Assembly: GCA_937919075.1 (NCBI GenBank)
Contig: CALFOF010000247.1
Location: forward strand, 1 to 6,229
Length of the DNA: 6,229 nucleotides
Reading direction: 5' to 3'
Origin: an uncultured Cyanobium sp.
GTDB taxonomy: Bacteria > Cyanobacteriota > Cyanobacteriia > PCC-6307 > Cyanobiaceae
Shown: piece after piece, positions 1-6,221 of the stretch
Layout of the letters: each line of letters opens with the position of its first letter
Position numbering within the stretch: the first letter of the stretch is position 1
Program-made: the position numbers and the translations under genes
Notes under the pieces: generated by a model
Told to the model about the DNA's origin: nothing
Database searches by the model: none
Seen by the model: the letters and a program-made list of their open reading frames with translations, nothing else

Positions 1-2
1 CC

Positions 3-1178
3 CCCGCCCCCGCTGCTCCCGAGCCCCGGGCGGCGGAGCGGCGGCCACCGCCACCGCCCATGCCACTGCCCCTGCCGGCGCTCAGCCGTCAGCAGCAGAA
101 GGAAGAGGCCGTCGAAGGGCGGCTCTGGCCGGTGGTGGTGGCCTTGGTGGTATCGGCTGTGGTGGGCATCACCGGGGGCTGGTGGTTGCTCGGCCGCGAC
201 ACCGCCCCTGCCAACCGCCCGGCCGAACAGCCCCGTGAGCTCACCGCCAGCCTGCCCCCCGGTGAGGTGGACCAGCGCCAGCAACTGCTGAACCGCCTGC
301 GGGCGCTGCAGATCAACCGCAGCTGGTTCCTGCGGCTGGTGGACGCCAATCTGCTGGCCCAGTTCCCTGAGCGGGGCGGCCGCTTGCCCAACGACGCGAT
401 CGAAGACGCTCCTCTGCGCAAGGTGTGGAACGCCCTGGCGGAGGAGTGGCTGGCCCGGGTGGAGCAATTGCCGCCGCCGCTCCGCCGCAAGCTCGGCTCC
501 TTTTCCACCGCCGACTGGGACGCCCGCCAGCGCCAGCTCGCCGGCCAGGGGGTGAGTCCGCCGGTGCTGCGCCAGCTGGTTTCGGGCAACGCCCAGGCGC
601 TGCTGCCGGGCCGCGCCGGCGCCGACATCCCCGCTGAGCCCTTCCGCCAGCTCTGGTATGCAGCCGGTGAGCAGACACTCCAAACCCTGCAGATCGAACC
701 GATCCAGGCCACGGCGGGCGAGGTGAAGGCCCTCTCCGCCTCGCTCGGTGCCGGCGGCGCACGGCTGTTCCCGATTCGCCTACCGGCGGGGTACCGGCTG
801 GTGCTCGGCGTCAACGGCTCGCCGCTGATGCAGATGAGCGTCTACAACGCGGCCGGCAGCCTGCTGGAACCGAAGGGGCCGCTGCGGGTGGTGAGCCTGC
901 CGCCGGTGCAAGGCACCGAGGTGCAGCTGCTGGTCACCAACGATGGCGTGGCCCCGGCGATGATCACCTTGTCGCTGCGCGCCGATGCGCCGCCGCCGGA
1001 ACCGCCGCCGGAGCCGCAGCAACCGCCCGAGACCGACCCCGGCGACACCACGGCCCCACCGCCGCCCGCTGAACCGGTGACGCCGCCCTCCTTGCCGAGC
1101 CAGACCCCTGTGGCCCCCTCGGCGCCCGCGCCGCCGCCCGCCGCGACGCCTGAGTCCCAGTCCCCTGCTTCGCCGTGA
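3..1178 (+). CDS. Membrane-anchored proline-rich protein with duplicated ectodomain repeat, 5' partial
   Basis: Function not recognised. The frame is open with no stop back to the window edge and reads Pro/Ala/Arg-rich there. The first ATG (60) has no ribosome binding site, so this is probably the C-terminal part of a longer protein. Numbering from that ATG, residues 10-21 are charged, 23-45 form one hydrophobic membrane helix, and the rest is probably periplasmic. The ectodomain holds two related units of about 60 residues (about 76-137 and 156-213), sharing LV..N, P.R.G, a Pro-aromatic/Leu-Arg pair and W.A..E..L. Residues about 230-310 look like a beta-rich domain, and 311-372 form a Pro/Ala/Ser/Thr tail. 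The stop overlaps the queC start (GTGA), so it is likely cotranscribed with queC. A cytoplasmic Ser/Thr kinase domain upstream of the membrane helix is one possible full-length architecture, but no kinase motif is visible here; that idea is inference only. Confidence 0.75.
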   Translation, partial: PAPAAPEPRAAERRPPPPPMPLPLPALSRQQQKEEAVEGRLWPVVVALVVSAVVGITGGWWLLGRDTAPANRPAEQPRELTASLPPGEVDQRQQLLNRLRALQINRSWFLRLVDANLLAQFPERGGRLPNDAIEDAPLRKVWNALAEEWLARVEQLPPPLRRKLGSFSTADWDARQRQLAGQGVSPPVLRQLVSGNAQALLPGRAGADIPAEPFRQLWYAAGEQTLQTLQIEPIQATAGEVKALSASLGAGGARLFPIRLPAGYRLVLGVNGSPLMQMSVYNAAGSLLEPKGPLRVVSLPPVQGTEVQLLVTNDGVAPAMITLSLRADAPPPEPPPEPQQPPETDPGDTTAPPPPAEPVTPPSLPSQTPVAPSAPAPPPAATPESQSPASP

Positions 1179-1885
1179 GCGCCGCTGCCCCTCCCATCGC
1201 CGTTGCCCTGCTCTCCGGCGGCCTGGATTCGGCCACCGCTGCGGCGCTGGCGATCGAAGCGGGCTACCGCGTCATCGGCCTCTCGCTCGATTACGGCCAG
1301 CGTCACCGCCAGGAGCTGGCCGCAGCCGCGGCATTGGCGGCCGATCTTGGCCTGGCGGAGCACCACACCCTGGCGGTGAACCTGGCGGCCTGGGGCGGCT
1401 CGGCCCTCACCGATGCCGCCATCGCCCTGCCGCTCGGCGGTGTGGAGCAGGGGGTGATTCCCACCACCTACGTGCCCGGCCGCAACACCGTGTTCATTGC
1501 CCTCGGCCTGAGCCTGGCGGAAGCGCGCGGGGCCGAGCGGCTCGTGCTGGGGGTGAACGCCGTCGACTATTCCGGCTATCCCGATTGCCGCCCCGACTAC
1601 CTCGCCGCCTTCCAGCAACTGGCTGATCTGGCCAGCAAGAGCGGCCGCGAAGGCCACGGCGCCCAGCTGTGGGCGCCCCTGGTGACCTGGAGCAAAACCC
1701 GGATCGTGCAGGAGGCGCTGCGCCTGGGGGTGCCGATCGCCCGCACCTGGAGTTGCTACACCGGCGGCGCCTGGCCCTGCGGGCACTGCGACAGCTGCCG
1801 CATCCGCGATGCCGCCCTGCGGGACGCAGGTCGCCCGGACCTGGCCAGCGATGGTGGCGTCAGCAGGGGCGGGCCGTCGGCATGA
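1175..1885 (+). CDS. queC: 7-cyano-7-deazaguanine synthase (preQ0 synthase) QueC
   Basis: QueC converts 7-carboxy-7-deazaguanine to 7-cyano-7-deazaguanine (preQ0) with ATP and ammonia, a cytoplasmic step towards queuosine in tRNA. The 236-residue product has the usual family length. The N-terminal PP-loop SGGLDS is at residues 14-19, followed by LDYGQRH. The family blocks VPGRNT (100-105) and [12 protein letters not shown] (131-142) are intact. The C-terminal zinc site has four cysteines (C194, C202, C205, C208) in the pattern SCY..G..PCG.C..C. The GTG start overlaps the previous stop in GTGA, and it is the only start placing the PP-loop close to the N-terminus as in the family. The stop overlaps the pabB start in ATGA, so the gene sits inside a coupled operon. 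No key residue is missing. The identification is firm. Confidence 0.96.
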   Translation: MSAAAPPIAVALLSGGLDSATAAALAIEAGYRVIGLSLDYGQRHRQELAAAAALAADLGLAEHHTLAVNLAAWGGSALTDAAIALPLGGVEQGVIPTTYVPGRNTVFIALGLSLAEARGAERLVLGVNAVDYSGYPDCRPDYLAAFQQLADLASKSGREGHGAQLWAPLVTWSKTRIVQEALRLGVPIARTWSCYTGGAWPCGHCDSCRIRDAALRDAGRPDLASDGGVSRGGPSA

Positions 1886-3234
1886 GACCGGCTGCTGGGG
1901 CGGAGCGGCCGCCGCTGCTGCGCCGCTCATTGCCATGGCGCGACCCCTGGGAGGTGGCCCTCGCTCTGGCCGCTGTTGGCGGCGCCGACGGCCTCGCCTG
2001 GCTGGATGGCGATGGCAGCGCGCTGGGGCGCTGGGGCTTTCTGGGCGTGGCTCCGCTGGAGCAGGTGGTGTGCCGGGGGCTGCCGGGCGAGCCGGATGCG
2101 GCCGATCCGTTCGCGGCCCTCGCGCGCCTTCAGGAGCGGCCGGGCAGCTGGTTCGGCTGGCTCGCCTACGAGGCCGGGGCATGGGTGGAACCGGCTGCCC
2201 ACTGGCGCTCGCCCGACATGGCCCTGCTCTGGGCAGGCCGCTACGACCCCGTGCTGCGCTTCGATCTGCAGGAGCGTCGCCTGGAGCTGGAGGGGGTGGA
2301 TCCCGCCCGGCTGATGGCGCTGGCGGAGCGGCTCGCGGCCCTGGTGCCGGCGGCCACACCAGCAGGCGCCGCTGGTGTGGCCGCCGAGGACTGGCACTGG
2401 CACACCGATCCCGCCACCTTTGCCTGCCAGGTGGCGGACCTGCGCCACTGGATCGCCGCCGGTGATCTGTTCCAGGCCAACCTCACCGCCTGCTGCGAGG
2501 CCAGCCTGGCCGCGCCCCCCGACCCGCTGGCCCTCTACGGCCGGTTGCGCCGGTCGTGCCCGGCGCCGTTCGCCGGCCTGGTGGTGGCGGGCGATGAGGC
2601 GGTGCTCTCGGCCTCTCCGGAGCGCTTTCTGCAGGTGAGCGCCACCGGCTGGGTGGAAACCCGGCCGATCAAGGGCACCCGCCCGCGCCACAGCGATCCA
2701 GGCGCCGATGCCGCCGCCGCTGCCGAGCTGATCACCAGCCCCAAGGACCGCGCCGAGAACGTGATGATCGTGGACCTGCTCCGCAACGACCTCGGCCGGG
2801 TGTGCGTGCCGGGCTCGATCCAGGTGCCCCAGCTGGTGGGGCTGGAAAGCTACCCGCAGGTGCACCACCTCACCTCGGTGGTGGAGGGGCAGCTGCGCGC
2901 CGACCGCAGCGTGGTGGATCTGCTGCGCGCCTCCTGGCCCGGTGGCTCGATCAGCGGTGCCCCCAAGGTGCGGGCCTGCCAGCGCCTGAGCGAGCGGGAG
3001 CCCGTGCCGCGGGGCCCCTACTGCGGCGCCCTGTTCCGCTTCGGCGCCGATGGCAGCTTCGACAGCAACATCTTGATCCGCAGCCTGATGCTGCGGGGCC
3101 GGCGCCTGCGCGCCCATGCCGGCTGCGGCATCGTGGCCGACTCCGATCCGGCGGCGGAGGCCGAGGAGCTGCTCTGGAAGCTGGGTCCGCTGCTGGCGGC
3201 CGTGGCGCCAGGCCCGGGGAGTGGGGCGCGCTGA
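1882..3234 (+). CDS. pabB: Aminodeoxychorismate synthase component I (PabB)
   Basis: PabB uses chorismate and ammonia (supplied by the glutaminase PabA/TrpG) to make 4-amino-4-deoxychorismate, the first step of p-aminobenzoate synthesis for folate. The product is 450 residues, normal for the family. Residues 1 to about 155 are the N-terminal domain with GWLAYEAG near 90-97. A short Ala/Pro linker follows, then the chorismate-binding domain from about 170. Visible motifs are GDLFQANL (194-201), PIKGT (262-266), SPKDRAEN (286-293) running into DLLRNDLGR (298-306), E322 in [12 protein letters not shown], and GGSISGAPK (354-362). K264 in PIKGT is the aminodeoxychorismate synthase nucleophile; anthranilate synthases normally have Ala there, so PabB is preferred over TrpE. 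The ATG lies in the ATGA overlap with queC. The frame is open further upstream, but that part only shadows queC. No amidotransferase domain is fused, so a separate glutaminase must be encoded elsewhere. Confidence 0.93.
   Translation: MRPAAGAERPPLLRRSLPWRDPWEVALALAAVGGADGLAWLDGDGSALGRWGFLGVAPLEQVVCRGLPGEPDAADPFAALARLQERPGSWFGWLAYEAGAWVEPAAHWRSPDMALLWAGRYDPVLRFDLQERRLELEGVDPARLMALAERLAALVPAATPAGAAGVAAEDWHWHTDPATFACQVADLRHWIAAGDLFQANLTACCEASLAAPPDPLALYGRLRRSCPAPFAGLVVAGDEAVLSASPERFLQVSATGWVETRPIKGTRPRHSDPGADAAAAAELITSPKDRAENVMIVDLLRNDLGRVCVPGSIQVPQLVGLESYPQVHHLTSVVEGQLRADRSVVDLLRASWPGGSISGAPKVRACQRLSEREPVPRGPYCGALFRFGADGSFDSNILIRSLMLRGRRLRAHAGCGIVADSDPAAEAEELLWKLGPLLAAVAPGPGSGAR
2348..2386. repeat. 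Perfect 16-bp inverted repeat inside pabB
   Basis: CGGCGGCCACACCAGC (2348-2363) is repeated exactly in inverse as GCTGGTGTGGCCGCCG (2371-2386), with the 7-base spacer AGGCGCC. In RNA this would be a very stable stem-loop in the middle of the pabB message. It encodes about residues 156-169, an Ala/Pro/Gly-rich linker between the N-terminal and chorismate-binding domains, and the reading frame is kept. It may be a small palindromic insertion tolerated in a linker. Confidence 0.85.
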
Positions 3235-4100
3235 TGCGGGCGATCGCCTGGATCGAATCCAGCGGGGCGCCGGGGGCGGCGGGGCTCTGGGGCGCGCCGG
3301 CCCAGCTGGCTCTGCCCCTCGCCGATCGGGGGCTGCAACTGGCCGACGGCCTGTTCGAAACCCTGCTGGTGGAAGCGGGGCAGCCGGCGCTGCTGAGCTT
3401 GCACCTGCAGCGCTGGTCGCAGAGCGCGGCCCTGCTGGGCATGGAGCCACCCCCCGGCGCTGAGCGGGTGCGCGCCCTGCTGGCGGAGGCGGTGTCCCGC
3501 AGCGGCATCCACACCGGCGCGCTGCGCCTCAACTGGAGCCGGGGCGCACCGGCTGCGGATGCTGCTGCTGAGGCGGCCGGGCCGCGGGGTGTGGAGCTGC
3601 CGGCAGCCGGTGCCCCACCGCTGCTGCCCCGCTTCTGGCTGCAGCTCACGGCCGCGGCGCCGGTGTTCGTTCCCGTGCCGGTGATCGTCAGCCGCAGGGA
3701 GCGGCGCAACGCCGCAAGCCTGCTGAGCCGCTGCAAAACCTTCGCCTATGGGCCCGCCATCGAGGCGCGGCGTGAGGCCCGGGCTGCCGGCGCCGCTGAT
3801 GCCCTGCTGGAGAGCACGGCCGGCGGCCTCTGCTGCGCCACCACGGCCAACCTGCTGCTGCGGCGAAACGGCCAATGGTTCACACCGCCCCTGTCCAGCG
3901 GCTGCCTGCCGGGGGTGATGCGGTGCCGCGCCCTGGCGTTGGGCTTGGTGCGCGAAGGCCCCTGTCCCCTGGGCCCCGACAGCGCCATGCTGCTGATCAA
4001 CAGTCTGGGCTGCCGGCCGGCTTCGAGCGTGAACGGAGCCCCGCTGCCGCTGGAGCCGGAACCGGAAGCGTTCTGGCGTCAGCTGCTGGCAGGTGGGTGA
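3234..4100 (+). CDS. pabC: Aminotransferase class IV, probable 4-amino-4-deoxychorismate lyase (PabC)
   Basis: PabC is a PLP enzyme that splits aminodeoxychorismate into p-aminobenzoate and pyruvate, directly after PabB. The 288-residue product has fold-type IV hallmarks: DRGLQLADGLFET (31-43); K168 in SRCKTFAYG, the expected PLP-binding lysine; E193 in LLEST followed by ATTANLLL, which together contact the cofactor; then a PLSSGCLPGVMR block. The ATG overlaps the pabB stop by one base (TGATG), typical of coupled translation, and pairing with pabB favours lyase over branched-chain or D-amino-acid aminotransferase, which share this fold. Residues about 105-127 form an Ala/Pro-rich stretch interrupting the usual short SRG-to-RG turn; the DNA there contains an inverted repeat. 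A HIP1 octamer sits in the first codons. Family is certain; exact substrate is inferred from context. Confidence 0.9.
   Translation: MRAIAWIESSGAPGAAGLWGAPAQLALPLADRGLQLADGLFETLLVEAGQPALLSLHLQRWSQSAALLGMEPPPGAERVRALLAEAVSRSGIHTGALRLNWSRGAPAADAAAEAAGPRGVELPAAGAPPLLPRFWLQLTAAAPVFVPVPVIVSRRERRNAASLLSRCKTFAYGPAIEARREARAAGAADALLESTAGGLCCATTANLLLRRNGQWFTPPLSSGCLPGVMRCRALALGLVREGPCPLGPDSAMLLINSLGCRPASSVNGAPLPLEPEPEAFWRQLLAGG
3240..3247. repeat. HIP1 octamer (GCGATCGC)
   Basis: One copy of the palindrome GCGATCGC lies in the first codons of pabC. HIP1 is strongly over-represented in many cyanobacterial genomes. A single copy is only modest evidence of origin. Confidence 0.6.
3546..3613. repeat. 11-bp inverted repeat within low-complexity part of pabC
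   Basis: GCACCGGCTGC (3546-3556) and GCAGCCGGTGC (3603-3613) are exact inverted copies, extendable by three G-C pairs if C3545 is bulged. The 46-base interval has its own small GCGGC/GCCGC hairpin and a CTG triplet run. The segment encodes an Ala/Pro-rich stretch not needed for the aminotransferase fold. GC-rich DNA makes such repeats easier to get by chance. Confidence 0.55.
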
Positions 4101-4104
4101 ACCT

Positions 4105-4129
4105 TCGCGGCCGCCGGCCACCGCCGCGA
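4105..4129. other. GC-rich hairpin just after pabC
   Basis: TCGCGGC (4105-4111) and GCCGCGA (4123-4129) form a 7-bp stem with an 11-base loop, starting five bases after the pabC stop. No T-run follows, so it is not a classical intrinsic terminator; it could stabilise the operon transcript end. The rest of this 61-base gap has a weak -10-like TATGTT (4143-4148) without a recognisable -35, so a separate lipoprotein promoter cannot be asserted. Confidence 0.25.
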
Positions 4130-4161
4130 TGGGGGGCAAGCCTATGTTCTGAGGCTCCACG

Positions 4162-4701
4162 GTGCAGGGCTGGGTGATGGGGTTGGTGTCCGGACGGGCC
4201 TGGAGCACAGGGGTGGCGGTGGTGTCAGCAGCGGTGGTGGTGGCGGCTGCGGGCCTGAGCGCCTGCCGCGCTGCCCCCGGGGAGACACCCGCTCAGAAGG
4301 CCGAGATCGGCGATCTGCTGGTGCAGGCGGGAACCGTCAATGTGACCCTGGCCAAGCCCTTCGTGGCTGGCCAGCCCAACGGCCTCTACAAAGGGGTCGT
4401 GAGCGTGCAGACGGAAGGGCAGCCCGACAGCAGCGCGAGGCTGTATCAAGTGAATGCAGTTTGCAGTATTGAGAACGAGCCCAACTGGCCTACTTATGAC
4501 AACCTTTATGGCAATGAGCTGAAAGATCTCGCGGAAGCCGGAAAGTTTTCCACCACTACGCGCTGGCAGATTCTTTATCACTTCGATGGCGGTGTTGACA
4601 GCAGCGGTGTGTTGTCGCGTCAACCCTGGACCGATCGCCTCAAGGACAATCTCTGCCGCCGCGGCACCTTCAACGACAGCACGGCACGCCCGGCCACGTA
4701 G
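4162..4701 (+). CDS. Predicted lipoprotein of unknown function
   Basis: I do not recognise the family. The 179-residue product starts with an Arg-containing n-region, a hydrophobic Ala/Val stretch (about 18-31) and the lipobox LSAC ending at C35, so it is probably exported, cleaved before C35 and lipid-anchored. The mature part is about 145 residues, mixed and soluble-looking, with just two further cysteines (C101 and C165) that could form a disulfide outside the cytoplasm. The GTG at 4162 has GAGG seven bases upstream. An ATG at 4177 preceded by AGGG is an equally reasonable start and would also keep the signal peptide (lipobox Cys then 30). The 5' half is GC-rich like the upstream genes, but from about 4440 the composition becomes clearly A/T-richer. 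The gene lies 61 bases after pabC, so readthrough from the operon is possible. No enzyme motif is visible. Confidence 0.8.
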   Translation: MQGWVMGLVSGRAWSTGVAVVSAAVVVAAAGLSACRAAPGETPAQKAEIGDLLVQAGTVNVTLAKPFVAGQPNGLYKGVVSVQTEGQPDSSARLYQVNAVCSIENEPNWPTYDNLYGNELKDLAEAGKFSTTTRWQILYHFDGGVDSSGVLSRQPWTDRLKDNLCRRGTFNDSTARPAT

Positions 4702-4724
4702 CCGGCCAGCCTGCAGATTGCGGT

Positions 4725-4739
4725 GCCGCTTTCTGCGGC
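4725..4739. other. Small hairpin after the lipoprotein gene
   Basis: GCCGC (4725-4729) and GCGGC (4735-4739) can pair around a TTTCT loop, 24 bases after the lipoprotein stop. There is no T-tract after it, so it is at best a weak terminator or a mark of transcript 3' processing. Confidence 0.25.
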
Positions 4740-4790
4740 GGTGAGGCGAGGTGCGCGCCTGTGTTGCAGAAGCCAGGCTGCGTTGGTCTG

Positions 4791-4804
4791 GTAGCCGATG
4801 ATAC
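4791..4804 (+). promoter_or_regulatory. Candidate NtcA-binding box upstream of fmdA
   Basis: The sequence GTA-GCCGATGA-TAC is an exact GTA-N8-TAC, the core recognised by NtcA, the cyanobacterial nitrogen regulator that senses 2-oxoglutarate. In NtcA-activated promoters the box replaces the -35 element and lies about 22 bases before the -10 hexamer. Here the 22-base spacing leads to a weak hexamer, TTCGAT (4827-4832). A box centred at -41.5 would put the transcript start near 4839 and leave a leader of about 20 bases before ATG 4859. Flanking bases are not the preferred A/T, and the -10 is degenerate. The role of the downstream gene in releasing ammonium makes NtcA control plausible. Confidence 0.6.
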
Positions 4805-4809
4805 TTCCG

Positions 4810-4830
4810 CGAATCCACCTGTGGATTTCG
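4810..4830. promoter_or_regulatory. Palindrome in fmdA promoter region, possible operator
   Basis: AATCCAC (4812-4818) and GTGGATT (4821-4827) are exact inverted copies around a 2-base centre. The symmetry extends to CG at both ends if one extra T at 4828 is allowed. It lies between the NtcA-like box and the expected transcript start and overlaps the probable -10 position, so a bound protein would block transcription. No regulator is identified; chance symmetry remains possible. Confidence 0.35.
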
Positions 4831-4858
4831 ATGGAGTTGAAAACACGCCTCGTTTGCG

Positions 4859-6064
4859 ATGCCGAAAACGCTGTTCAAGGTTGATCTCACCAAGTCGATG
4901 GATCAACAGGACATGCCGGGCCACAACCGCTGGCATCCCGACATCCCCGCCGTCGTTTCCGTCAACCCTGGTGAGGTTTTCCGGATCGAATGCAAAGACT
5001 GGACCGATGGCCAGATCAAGGACAATGACGACCCCCAGGACATCGCTGATGTGAACCTGGAAGTGGTGCACGTGCTCAGCGGCCCGATCTGGGTGAATGG
5101 AGCTCAGCCCGGCGATATTCTTGTTGTTGACATCCTCGATGTGGGTGCGCTGCAAGGGGATGAGTGGGGCTTCACCGGCATCTTTGCCAAAGAGAATGGC
5201 GGCGGCTTCCTCACCGATCATTTCCCCAAGGCCGCTAAAGCGATCTGGGATCTGGAAGGCATCTACACCTCTTCCCGTCATATTCCCGGCGTGCGTTTCG
5301 CCGGCATCACCCACCCCGGGCTGATTGGCTGTGCCCCCTCCCACGAGCTGCTGCGGGAGTGGAACCGCCGGGAAACCGAGCTGGTGAATACCGCCCCGGA
5401 CCGGCGCACCTATGGCGCCGGCCTTTCCGGCAGCGAGCCCGTGCTGGCGGCCCTGCCCAACCCCAACAGCGCCATCCTCGGCACGCTGCCAAGCGCAGAT
5501 TTTGAGCGGGTGGCCAACGAGGCGGCCCGCACCGTGCCACCCCGCGAACACGGCGGCAACTGCGACATCAAGAACCTCACCAAGGGCACGCGCATCTACT
5601 TCCCGGTGTATGTGGAAGGGGCCAAGCTCTCGATGGGAGACATCCACTTCTCCCAAGGCGATGGGGAAATCTCCTTCTGTGGGGCAATTGAGATGTCGGG
5701 CTACCTCGATCTTCATGTAGAGATCATCAAAGGTGGCGTCGCCAAGTATGGGATGGTCAATCCCATGTTCAAGACCAGCCCCGTGGAGCCCCACTTCACC
5801 GACTACCTGGTGTTCGAAGGCATCTCCGTGGATGAATTCGAAGGCAAGCAGTATTATATGGATGTGCACATCGCCTACCGGCGTGCCTGCCTCAATGCCA
5901 TCGAATACCTGAAGCGCTTCGGCTACACCGGTGAGCAGGCCTACCTGCTGCTGAGCTGTGCGCCGGTGGAGGGCAGGATCAGCGGCATTGTGGACATTCC
6001 CAATGCCTGTTGCACCCTGGCGATCCCCACCTCCATCTTTGACCAGGACATTCTTCCCTGCTGA
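4859..6064 (+). CDS. fmdA: Formamidase, FmdA (acetamidase/formamidase family)
   Basis: FmdA hydrolyses formamide to formate and ammonium, letting the cell use it as a nitrogen source; it is cytoplasmic, with no signal peptide. The 401-residue length matches the family (about 400). Recognisable blocks run in order: FKVDLTKSMDQQ near the N-terminus, GHNRWHPDIP (21-30), ECKDWTDGQI (44-53), HVLSGPI (70-76), WGFTGIF (102-108), RHIPGVRFAGITHPGLIG (139-156), GDIHFSQGDGE (260-270, the likely metal and active-site region by family knowledge) and the C-terminal VDIPNACCTLAIP. This belongs to the FmdA/AmdA group, not the nitrilase-like AmiF formamidases. ATG 4859 is the only possible start near the conserved N-terminus, because an in-frame stop lies at 4838-4840. 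There is no Shine-Dalgarno sequence. The gene has its own NtcA-like promoter box upstream and terminator downstream, and no amide transporter genes nearby. It is A/T-richer than the pab genes. Confidence 0.95.
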   Translation: MPKTLFKVDLTKSMDQQDMPGHNRWHPDIPAVVSVNPGEVFRIECKDWTDGQIKDNDDPQDIADVNLEVVHVLSGPIWVNGAQPGDILVVDILDVGALQGDEWGFTGIFAKENGGGFLTDHFPKAAKAIWDLEGIYTSSRHIPGVRFAGITHPGLIGCAPSHELLREWNRRETELVNTAPDRRTYGAGLSGSEPVLAALPNPNSAILGTLPSADFERVANEAARTVPPREHGGNCDIKNLTKGTRIYFPVYVEGAKLSMGDIHFSQGDGEISFCGAIEMSGYLDLHVEIIKGGVAKYGMVNPMFKTSPVEPHFTDYLVFEGISVDEFEGKQYYMDVHIAYRRACLNAIEYLKRFGYTGEQAYLLLSCAPVEGRISGIVDIPNACCTLAIPTSIFDQDILPC

Positions 6065-6134
6065 TGGCTTGCAAGGGGCTGCCTGCGCCGCCGCGAGGTG
6101 AGGCGTTCGCTGGCCCTGGGCCAAGGCGTCAGGC

Positions 6135-6165
6135 CACAGCTCCTGCCCAAGCAGCAGGGGCTGTG
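6135..6165. other. Strong 12-bp hairpin downstream of fmdA
   Basis: CACAGCTCCTGC (6135-6146) pairs with GCAGGGGCTGTG (6154-6165) with one T-G wobble and a 7-base loop, 70 bases after the fmdA stop. The next bases are not T-rich, so it does not look like an intrinsic terminator alone. It may protect the fmdA message 3' end or be part of a structured 3' UTR. A smaller TGGCC/GGCCA hairpin (6111-6123) lies just before it. Confidence 0.5.
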
Positions 6166-6187
6166 CGCCAATCGCTTGCTCCTTGAA

Positions 6188-6221
6188 GAGGCTTCGCTTG
6201 CGGGGCCTCCTTTTCTTCTCT
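6188..6221 (+). terminator. Probable rho-independent terminator of fmdA
   Basis: GAGGCTTCG (6188-6196) pairs with CGGGGCCTC (6201-6209) through nine base pairs, two of them wobble, closing a 4-base CTTG loop. A pyrimidine tract beginning CTTTTCTTCTCT follows directly. Stem plus T-rich tail on the + strand fits an intrinsic terminator for fmdA, 124 bases past its stop. The opposite strand has no comparable T-tract, so it is not clearly bidirectional. Confidence 0.7.

Noticed and set aside
985..1020. Tandem repeat of CCGCCGCCGGA units
   Set aside because: This encodes the Pro-Glu-Pro tail of the first protein and is ordinary coding low complexity, not a CRISPR or a mobile repeat.
1669..1881. 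N-terminal extension of pabB into queC
   Set aside because: The frame is open, but the added residues only shadow the queC C-terminus; the ATG at 1882 in the ATGA overlap gives the normal PabB length.
842..2359. 505-residue minus-strand open frame across the first gene, queC and the start of pabB
   Set aside because: Low-complexity Pro/Ala/Arg/Gly translation opposite recognised genes; no independent support.
1882..3234. Reading this gene as anthranilate synthase TrpE
   Set aside because: The catalytic block is PIKGT with Lys264; TrpE enzymes normally have Ala at that place, and pabC follows directly.
1927..3450. Long minus-strand open frame opposite pabB
   Set aside because: High GC makes stops rare in the antisense frame; the product is Ala/Gly/Arg/His-rich without motifs, and the + strand here encodes intact PabB and the start of PabC.
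3018..4208. 396-residue minus-strand open frame opposite pabC
   Set aside because: Ala/Gln/Gly-rich shadow of pabC with no motifs and no start context.
4831..4884. 17-residue open frame starting ATGGAG just before fmdA
   Set aside because: It overlaps the fmdA start out of frame, its start would lie upstream of the predicted transcript start, and there is no ribosome binding site; a leader peptide cannot be supported.
4670..6124. 484-residue minus-strand open frame opposite fmdA
   Set aside because: It mirrors the codon structure of a clearly identified FmdA and shows no recognisable family; treated as an antisense shadow.
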